From Actimicrobium sp047621345 (GTDB taxonomy: Bacteria; Pseudomonadota; Gammaproteobacteria; Burkholderiales; Burkholderiaceae_D), in assembly GCA_047621345.1 (NCBI GenBank), contig JBLHLW010000008.1, positions 1-64,000 on the forward strand: DNA of 64,000 nt, in the 5' to 3' direction. How positions within the stretch are numbered: the first letter of the stretch is position 1; the number at the start of each line of letters is the position of its first letter. Positions 58,632 through 64,000 of this stretch are shown in pieces. A program made the translations under genes and the position numbers. The notes under the pieces were generated by a model that saw nothing but the letters and a program-made list of their open reading frames with translations, did not search any database and was not told where the DNA came from.

Positions 58632-59260
58632 AACCCATGCGCCTGATTCCTAGTCTTCTACTGATGTTTTCCCTCATTGCCCTCGCCGGATGCGAGCAAA
58701 AGCAATCCAGTGTCGGGGATATGAAATTTTCGCCGGTGAACAGCCAGTTCAAAAATACCGATGTGACCGGATTGCCATACGCCAAGGATTTTTCCTTGAC
58801 CGACCATAACGGCAAAGCACGGACTGTGGCTGATTTCAAGGGCAAGGCTGTATTGATATTTTTTGGCTACACACAATGCCCTGACGTCTGCCCGACGACG
58901 ATGGCAGAAATGGCCGCCGTCATGAACGACCTTGGACCGCAAGCCGATAAAGTTCAGGTGCTGTTCGTGACGCTCGATCCTGAGCGTGATACCCAGGAAC
59001 TGTTGTCGAAGTACGTTCCTGCATTTGATGCACGCTTCCTAGGGCTCTATGGCGACAAGGCCGCGACCGATGCCGTTGCCAAAGAATTCAAAATCTTCTA
59101 TCAGAAGGCCGCTGGCAAATCAGCAGACAGTTATACGATCGACCATACTGCCGGTAGTTACGTGTTTGACCCGCAGGGACGCGTGCGACTGTTCGTCAAG
59201 CATGGTCAAGGTGCAGCACCGATTGCTCATGATCTTAAGCTGTTGTTAGATCAGTCATAA
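58628..59260 (+). CDS. SCO1/SenC-type copper chaperone lipoprotein
   Basis: A 210-residue protein whose signal peptide ends in the lipobox LIALAGC. The thioredoxin-fold domain has the copper-binding FGYTQCPDVCPTTMAEM (C-x-x-x-C) and the His ligand in TIDHTAGSYVFDPQGRVRLF. It should carry copper to the CuA site of subunit II with PCu(A)C. It starts four bases before the end of ctaB; an alternative ATG at 58637 is also possible. It ends the oxidase gene set and is followed by a terminator. Confidence 0.95.
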   Translation: MKPMRLIPSLLLMFSLIALAGCEQKQSSVGDMKFSPVNSQFKNTDVTGLPYAKDFSLTDHNGKARTVADFKGKAVLIFFGYTQCPDVCPTTMAEMAAVMNDLGPQADKVQVLFVTLDPERDTQELLSKYVPAFDARFLGLYGDKAATDAVAKEFKIFYQKAAGKSADSYTIDHTAGSYVFDPQGRVRLFVKHGQGAAPIAHDLKLLLDQS

Positions 59261-59263
59261 AAA

Positions 59264-59285
59264 AGGGCGCTTCGGAAAGCACCCT
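59264..59285. terminator. Terminator shared by sco and rpoH
   Basis: AGGGCGCTT (59264-59272) pairs with AAGCACCCT (59277-59285) apart from one C-A mismatch, with A-rich sequence before and CTTTGTT after. It lies between the convergent ends of sco and rpoH and can serve both. Confidence 0.75.
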
Positions 59286-59306
59286 CTTTGTTGGTGTCAG
59301 ATAACT

Positions 59307-60203
59307 TTACGCAAAAGCGACTAGAGCACCTTTCATCTTCTTTAGTGCGACAGCTTCGATCTGGCGTATCCGCTCTGCTGACACACCAAATTCCTTGGCA
59401 AGTTCATGCAGCGTTGCACCTGAGCCGTCATCATTGGCGAGCCAGCGTGATTCGACGATGCGGCGTGAGCGTTCATCCAGTTTATTCAATGCCTGTGCCA
59501 AGCCGTCACTTTGCAGTCGATCGTACTGTTGCGCCTCCAGCACATTGGTAGGTTCGTTACGGTCAGACGAGAGATAGGCGATCGGTGCGAATTTATCGTC
59601 CTCGTCATCCGTCGGTGCTTCCAGTGCGATATCGCGACCCGATAACCGGGTTTCCATTTCGATGACTTCTTCGCGCTTGACGTTGAGCGTCTGGGCCAAT
59701 GCTTCTACTTGCGCTGGCGTCATTGAATCCAACCCCGTTTTGTGGCTACGCAAATTGAAGAACAGTTTGCGCTGTGCCTTCGTTGTCGCAACCTTGACCA
59801 GGCGCCAATTTTTCAAGATGTACTCATGCATTTCGGCTTTGATCCAGTGCATTGCATACGATACAAGTCGTACACCTTGGTCCGGGTCGAACCGTTTGAC
59901 GGCTTTCATTAAACCAATGTTGCCTTCCTGAATAAGGTCAGCATGTGGCAAGCCGTAGCCGAGGTAGCCACGGGCGATCGACACAACCAAGCGTAAGTGC
60001 GATAGCACCATCCCTTGGGCTGCGCCCAAGTCGTTTTGATCCCGCAGGCGGCGCGCTAGCGACATTTCTTCTTCATGCGTCAGCATTGGCAAGCGATTAA
60101 CTGCCGAGATGTAGGAATCAATGTTGCCGAGGGTGCCGGTAAAACCGAGGGCCAGGGCGCTGCCTGGCGTGACCAATGCGGTTTCAGGTACTGTTGTTTT
60201 CAT
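59307..60203 (-). CDS. rpoH: RNA polymerase sigma-32 factor
   Basis: A 298-residue heat-shock sigma factor. It has region 1.2/2 (YISAVNRLPMLTHEEEMSLARRL), the core-binding and -10 recognition region (LIQEGNIGLMKAVKRFDPDQGVRLVSYAMHWIKAEMHEYIL), the RpoH-box-like QRKLFFNLR, and region 4.2 (ATLHELAKEFGVSAERIRQIEAVALKKMK). Alternative starts upstream were rejected since ATG 60203 has a perfect aaggag ribosome site. The CIRCE element over its transcription start implies HrcA repression in addition to its usual controls. Confidence 0.97.
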   Translation of the reverse strand: MKTTVPETALVTPGSALALGFTGTLGNIDSYISAVNRLPMLTHEEEMSLARRLRDQNDLGAAQGMVLSHLRLVVSIARGYLGYGLPHADLIQEGNIGLMKAVKRFDPDQGVRLVSYAMHWIKAEMHEYILKNWRLVKVATTKAQRKLFFNLRSHKTGLDSMTPAQVEALAQTLNVKREEVIEMETRLSGRDIALEAPTDDEDDKFAPIAYLSSDRNEPTNVLEAQQYDRLQSDGLAQALNKLDERSRRIVESRWLANDDGSGATLHELAKEFGVSAERIRQIEAVALKKMKGALVAFA

Positions 60204-60273
60204 TATTTCTCCTTGCTTCCTTAATAGGAAAAGACCAGTTATCGAGACAAACCGGCCGCTTTCAGTGAGCATC

Positions 60274-60300
60274 TTAGCACTCTGGCAGGATGAGTGCTAA
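60274..60300. promoter_or_regulatory. CIRCE operator (HrcA binding site)
   Basis: TTAGCACTC (60274-60282), nine bases, GAGTGCTAA (60292-60300): a perfect CIRCE inverted repeat with the canonical 9-9-9 layout. It sits directly after the -10 element of the rpoH promoter, where HrcA would block initiation, and gives the rpoH mRNA a hairpin in its leader. HrcA control of rpoH has been predicted for other betaproteobacteria. Confidence 0.95.
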
Positions 60301-60302
60301 TG

Positions 60303-60331
60303 ACGATAGCGGAAGTTCCGGATAGTGTCAG
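60303..60331 (-). promoter_or_regulatory. Predicted rpoH promoter
   Basis: On the minus strand CTGACA (60326-60331) and TATCGT (60303-60308) are 17 bases apart, a sigma-70-like pair. CIRCE begins three bases downstream of the -10 element. Confidence 0.6.
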
Positions 60332-60425
60332 GCTATGGAGTTGCGTCAGGTGGTGCCATTTATTATGCAAGGATTGGAGCGCTACGTCACAACGAAGTTG
60401 CAAGAATATTGTTGCCGAAATGTTG

Positions 60426-61358
60426 TCAGCGTGTTTCTAGTGATGAAAGATGGCGCGAGACCGACAGAACGGCGCCAGCCACACCCAGCAGGGCGCCTAG
60501 TCCCAATAACAGTAGTGTTGCGACCGGGTCCAGCGGTACCAGCATGAACTCGGATGCATAAAGTCTGGCGAATTCTGCCACTGCTGTATTGACTGGCCGC
60601 AAAACCAAGACAACTGAAATCATGGCCAGGCCTGCGGCACAAAAACCGAGCAAGGCGCCGGTGTAATAGAACGGTCGATAAATAAAGGCGTCGGTGGCAC
60701 CAACTAACTGAGACACCGCGATTTCTTCGCGTTGCGTCAAGACCTGTAGTCGAATGGTGTTGAAGACCACGGTCACGACGACGATGCCCAGCGTGCTGGC
60801 TAGAATCACCAGTACAACACCTAGCAGGTGTACCAGTGCCGCGAGGCGTTTGATCCAGGCCGAGTCGACTTGTACGTGTTCAACGCCTGCCAATGATTGC
60901 AGGCTGGCCGCAATGGCATCAACCGCGCCGGCATCGGTGGCATTATCAAAGCGCGGCAACTTGATCAGGTAGCCGTCTGGCAGCGGATTGGTGCCGAGTA
61001 TGTCCACCGCTTCCGATAAGCCGGATTGCTGTTTCAGCATCTCGAGTGCTTTTTCGCGGGGCAGGAACTCGACTTTGCCGGGGTGATTGCTGCCCTGTAG
61101 GACTCGACGTATATCTTTACCGAGCGCTAGTGCATCGCCGCGTGTTACCGCCATGTCAATGAAAACACTAATCTCCGGTTCGACGACGAGTTGCCCGGAC
61201 AATGGGCGTACATTTTCCAGCACCGTCAGGCCCGTTAATGGCAAGGCAAAAGCGATGGCAATGACGACGGCATTGATCAGGAAGCTCGTCGGTGCGCCAA
61301 GCGCGTTCCGGAACGCCTGTCGTAATGCAAATCCGTGTTGTCTCAGCCAGATGCTCAT
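60426..61358 (-). CDS. ftsX: Cell division ABC permease FtsX
   Basis: A 310-residue inner-membrane protein with four helices and a large periplasmic loop, partner of FtsE in activating septal peptidoglycan hydrolases. It begins SIWLRQHGFALRQAFRNALGAPTSFLINAVVIAIAFALP; the loop has EISVFIDMAVTRGDALAL and the FLPREKALEMLKQQSGLSEAVDIL segment. VFNTIRLQVLTQREEIAVSQLVGAT is the cytoplasmic coupling motif. ATG 61358 overlaps the ftsE stop (ATGA). It ends 95 bases upstream of the predicted rpoH promoter. Confidence 0.96.
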   Translation of the reverse strand: MSIWLRQHGFALRQAFRNALGAPTSFLINAVVIAIAFALPLTGLTVLENVRPLSGQLVVEPEISVFIDMAVTRGDALALGKDIRRVLQGSNHPGKVEFLPREKALEMLKQQSGLSEAVDILGTNPLPDGYLIKLPRFDNATDAGAVDAIAASLQSLAGVEHVQVDSAWIKRLAALVHLLGVVLVILASTLGIVVVTVVFNTIRLQVLTQREEIAVSQLVGATDAFIYRPFYYTGALLGFCAAGLAMISVVLVLRPVNTAVAEFARLYASEFMLVPLDPVATLLLLGLGALLGVAGAVLSVSRHLSSLETR

Positions 61359-62029
61359 AACGTGGTCCTTGCGGGCCAACTATCGACCAGTTGACCTTGT
61401 TTCAGATAAATCACGCGCGCTGCGGTGCCCAGAATTTGTTCATCGTGTGATGAGATGACACAGGTTACGCCAGCGCCGTGGAAGGATTTCAGCGCATCGA
61501 GCACCTGATTGGCGCTATCGCGATCAAGGTTCGCAGTTGGTTCGTCAGCGAGAATGATCTGTGGTCGGTTGACAATGGCACGCGCAATGGTGACGCGCTG
61601 CTGTTCACCACCTGACAGCGACAGCGGCGCTACCAACGCTTTGTCGAGCAAGCCTACGCGTTCCAGTGCAGCGCTGGCCCGCCGTGTTGCGTCAGCGCGA
61701 CCTGCACCACAGACGAGTAGCGGTAGCATGACATTGGCCAGTACGGTTCGGTCAGGCAGTAATCGTTGTTGCTGCAGTATGAGTCCTAGATTGCGTCGCA
61801 GATAAGGTAAACCGGAGCGGTTAAGTTTGCCGATGTCCTGACCATGCACGCTGACCTTGCCACTGCTTGGTCGCTCGATGGCCGCGATGAGTTTGAGTAG
61901 GGTCGACTTGCCGGCGCCGGACGGACCGGCAAGAAAGACCATCTCGCCATCTGCGATGTTGAGCGTGATGTCCGACAGCGCGACAGCATCGCCGGGATAG
62001 CGTTTCGAAACCTGTTGGAATTCAATCAT
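61355..62029 (-). CDS. ftsE: Cell division ATP-binding protein FtsE
   Basis: A 224-residue ABC ATPase that powers FtsX. Walker A LAGPSGAGKSTLLKLI, the Q-loop near LRRNLGLILQQQRLLPDRTV, signature LSGGEQQRVTIARA and Walker B IILADEPTANLD are all intact. IEFQQVSKRYPGDAVALSDI is the usual N-terminus. It is 19 bases downstream of ftsY and overlaps ftsX by four bases, the standard ftsYEX layout. Confidence 0.97.
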   Translation of the reverse strand: MIEFQQVSKRYPGDAVALSDITLNIADGEMVFLAGPSGAGKSTLLKLIAAIERPSSGKVSVHGQDIGKLNRSGLPYLRRNLGLILQQQRLLPDRTVLANVMLPLLVCGAGRADATRRASAALERVGLLDKALVAPLSLSGGEQQRVTIARAIVNRPQIILADEPTANLDRDSANQVLDALKSFHGAGVTCVISSHDEQILGTAARVIYLKQGQLVDSWPARTTL

Positions 62030-62048
62030 GGGAGCAGGAGGGCGGGTC

Positions 62049-63107
62049 TCAGTCGGTTGCCTCGCCCAGCAGGGCGGTGACGAATTCGTCGGCGTTGAAA
62101 GGTTGCAGGTCTTCTATTTGCTCGCCGACACCAATGAAGTACACCGGTATCGGTCGAGTCCGGGCAATTGCTGCCAGTACGCCACCTTTGGCAGTGCCGT
62201 CGAGTTTGGTGACGACCAACCCGGTCAATCCAAGTGCGTCGTCAAACGCTTTGACTTGCATCAGTGCGTTTTGACCGGTATTGCCGTCGATGACCAGCAG
62301 GATTTCATGCGGGGCGCTCGGCATGGCCTTGGCGATCACACGCTTGATTTTTTTGAGCTCTTCCATCAAGTGCAACTGGGTAGGCAGTCGTCCGGCGGTA
62401 TCGATCATGACGACATTGGTCTTTTTCGCCTGCGCCGAGTGCACCGCATCGAATGCCACTGCCGCTGGGTCACCGGACTCCTGGGCGATTACCGCCACAT
62501 TGTTGCGCTGGCCCCAGATCGTCAGTTGTTCGCGTGCCGCAGCACGGAACGTGTCACCGGCAGCCAGTAACACGGACTGGTTATTGGCTTGCAAGTGTTT
62601 TGCCAGTTTGCCGATGGTAGTAGTCTTGCCGGCGCCATTGACACCGGTAATCATCATGACCATGGGTTGATGGCGTCCTAGTTCAAGTGGTTTCTGTAGC
62701 GGGTCAAGCAAGCCGATCAGCAGTTTGCGCAGTGCCGATTTGACCTGTGCTGCTTCAGTCAATTTTCCGTCCTTGACGCGGCGCTTCAGTTCGGCCAGCA
62801 GGAAGTGTGTCGCATCGACACCTGCATCGGCCATCAGGAGAGCGGCCTCTAGTTCTTCGTACAGGTCGTCATCAATGCGTGCGCCAACGAACAAGGTGGT
62901 GAGATTGGTCGATGTTTTCGACAAGCCTGATTTCAGCCGGGCAAGCCACGAGCGCTTGACCTCGGTTGATGGCGCAGGAGGAGTCTGTGTTTCTACCGAT
63001 GAGTCTGGAGCAACAATGTCCGTGACGGGCTCACGCGATACGATCTCCGTAGCAGCGGGTGCCAGCTCAGGTTCGATCTTTGGTTTTTTTTTGAAGAAGC
63101 TGAACAT
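62049..63107 (-). CDS. ftsY: Signal recognition particle receptor FtsY
   Basis: A 352-residue SRP GTPase that targets membrane proteins to the translocon. The N-terminal MFSFFKKKPK and acidic A domain is short. The N domain includes the LFVGARIDDDLYEELEAALLMADAG helix. The G domain has GVNGAGKTTTIGKLAK (G1), DTFRAAAREQL, DTAGRLPTQLHLMEELKKIK (G3), TKLDGTAKGG (G4) and GVGEQIEDLQPFNADEFV. ATG 63107 is the real start; the longer frame reaches into the promoter region shared with rsmD. It heads the ftsY-ftsE-ftsX transcript. Confidence 0.97.
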   Translation of the reverse strand: MFSFFKKKPKIEPELAPAATEIVSREPVTDIVAPDSSVETQTPPAPSTEVKRSWLARLKSGLSKTSTNLTTLFVGARIDDDLYEELEAALLMADAGVDATHFLLAELKRRVKDGKLTEAAQVKSALRKLLIGLLDPLQKPLELGRHQPMVMMITGVNGAGKTTTIGKLAKHLQANNQSVLLAAGDTFRAAAREQLTIWGQRNNVAVIAQESGDPAAVAFDAVHSAQAKKTNVVMIDTAGRLPTQLHLMEELKKIKRVIAKAMPSAPHEILLVIDGNTGQNALMQVKAFDDALGLTGLVVTKLDGTAKGGVLAAIARTRPIPVYFIGVGEQIEDLQPFNADEFVTALLGEATD

Positions 63108-63315
63108 CGGAATGTAGGTGGAGGCTTCGCAGAACGGCTGCGCACGTAAAACTAGGTAAGTTGGCATTCTAGCAGAGCGTGGCTTCACCAATTCTCTATG
63201 GTTGTAGCTGCATCGATGAAATTACACCGTTAAAGTGGCTATACTCCGACTCCAATTGCAACTGTCGTGTCGGAATTTAACCGACGGGATGACCACTTAC
63301 TCTCTACCCACGTTC

Positions 63316-63978
63316 ATGTCCAAACAGCCCAGCCAGAAACCAGCACCCAAACCGCGTCCGCGCCCAGCGCTGACCCATCAGGTCCGTATTATTGGCGGTG
63401 ACTGGAAGCGGACACCGTTGCCGGTGATCGAGGTTGCCGGTTTGCGGCCGACCCCGGATCGAGTGCGCGAAACGGTATTCAACTGGCTCACGCACCTGCT
63501 TGACGGACAATGGTCTGGCACTTCCTGCCTCGACCTGTTTGCCGGTACCGGTGCGCTGGGGCTGGAGGCTGCTAGTCGTGGCGCTGCACGGGTGATGCTG
63601 GTCGAAGAAAGTCAGGCCGTAGTGCGCCAGCTTGAAATGACGCGGGACAAGTTGCAGGCCAGCCAGGTCAGCATTCTGCGCGGCGATGCCCGCACTGTTG
63701 CACAAGGATTGCAAAGACGTCTCACTGGACCGGCGGATCGCTATCACCTGATTTTCCTGGACCCGCCGTTTCATGCCAACTTATTGCCGGTGATGTTGCC
63801 ACTCTGCGCTGACTTACTTGCTGACGGCGGCTACTTATATGCAGAAACCGAAAAGCTGATCGACGGTGCGGTATTGCCCGAATGGTTGCGCGGCTGGGAA
63901 GTGGTACGCGCTGATCACGCCGGGCTGGTGTTCTTCCATTTGTTGCAACGCCAGAATTCGCACGTAATTGAGGCATAA
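63316..63978 (+). CDS. rsmD: 16S rRNA (guanine(966)-N2)-methyltransferase
   Basis: A protein of about 220 residues that methylates G966 of 16S rRNA. After a Lys/Pro-rich N-terminus it has VRIIGGDWKRTPLPVIEV, LRPTPDRVRETVFNWL, the SAM loop LDLFAGTGALGLEAASRGA and the catalytic IFLDPPFH (N/DPP-Y/F) motif. ATG 63316 is the likeliest start; ATG 63289 would add nine residues. It is divergent from ftsY, the usual arrangement in betaproteobacteria, and the gene ends 22 bases before the window edge. Confidence 0.95.
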   Translation: MSKQPSQKPAPKPRPRPALTHQVRIIGGDWKRTPLPVIEVAGLRPTPDRVRETVFNWLTHLLDGQWSGTSCLDLFAGTGALGLEAASRGAARVMLVEESQAVVRQLEMTRDKLQASQVSILRGDARTVAQGLQRRLTGPADRYHLIFLDPPFHANLLPVMLPLCADLLADGGYLYAETEKLIDGAVLPEWLRGWEVVRADHAGLVFFHLLQRQNSHVIEA

Positions 63979-64000
63979 TGCGTGTTCCAAACTAGTGACA

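Noticed and set aside
1..64000. CRISPR array, tRNA, rRNA, transposase or integrase
   Set aside because: I looked through all intergenic gaps and found no regular repeat-spacer series, no tRNA T-loop-type motifs with a cloverleaf context, and no mobile-element proteins.

Overview
The window reads as a contiguous piece of chromosome from a betaproteobacterium, most likely Oxalobacteraceae (the Herminiimonas / Herbaspirillum / Undibacterium side of Burkholderiales). The grounds are an S-adenosylhomocysteine riboswitch in front of ahcY, the ahcY-membrane protein-metF order, a betaproteobacterial aa3 oxidase operon (DUF2244-coxB-ctaD-small assembly protein-ctaG-DUF2970-ctaE, then DUF2909, surf1, ctaA, ctaB, sco), ftsY-ftsE-ftsX-rpoH with rsmD divergent, and a PhaM granule protein. 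The genus cannot be settled by eye. I see no prophage, transposase, CRISPR array, rRNA or tRNA.

Layout. 1-5.2 kb: methyl cycle (metK, an M14 peptidase, ahcY, a holin-like membrane protein, metF). 5.3-8.5 kb: a two-gene signalling unit, an RsbQ-type alpha/beta hydrolase abutting a PAS-PAS-PAS-GGDEF-EAL protein. 8.6-14.9 kb: housekeeping (5-formyl-THF cyclo-ligase, lytic transglycosylase, NDUFA9-like reductase, GST, CCA-adding enzyme, GNAT). 14.9-21.2 kb: aromatic amino acid catabolism (Lrp-type regulator divergent from hpd-phhA, then a 1201-residue indolepyruvate:ferredoxin oxidoreductase-type protein). 21.3-22.4 kb: a short inverted-repeat element, NIPSNAP and queC. 22.7-29.0 kb: minor pilin operon (fimT-like, pilV, pilW, pilX, pilY1, pilE); PilY1 carries an N-terminal L-type lectin-like domain. 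29.0-34.7 kb: a secreted beta-propeller protein, two DUF3108 paralogues, an orphan periplasmic binding protein and PhaM.

35-46.2 kb is the most unusual part: an eight-gene, mostly overlapping operon (FAD oxidoreductase, DUF1365, cyclopropane-fatty-acid-synthase-like methyltransferase, chalcone-isomerase-like protein, MelB-type transporter, DUF3833 lipoprotein, SDR, NTF2-like protein). An MFS transporter lies downstream. A periplasmic glutathione peroxidase, a divergent Fe-S photolyase and a diiron protein lie upstream. These families recur together in light- or singlet-oxygen-induced regulons of proteobacteria and point to lipid modification plus DNA repair under photo-oxidative stress. No dedicated regulator is in the window.

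46.3-49.5 kb holds small housekeeping genes (heptose-1-P adenylyltransferase, PCu(A)C copper chaperone, trmL, comF, bioC). 49.7-59.3 kb is a full cytochrome c oxidase biogenesis locus covering subunits, copper delivery, haem A synthesis and SURF1/SCO factors. 59.3-64 kb has rpoH under a perfect CIRCE operator, ftsX, ftsE, ftsY and the divergent rsmD.

Regulation visible in the DNA: the SAH riboswitch, the CIRCE element, two repeated operator-like sites between lrp and hpd, a near-consensus promoter for the oxidase operon, and several clear terminators.
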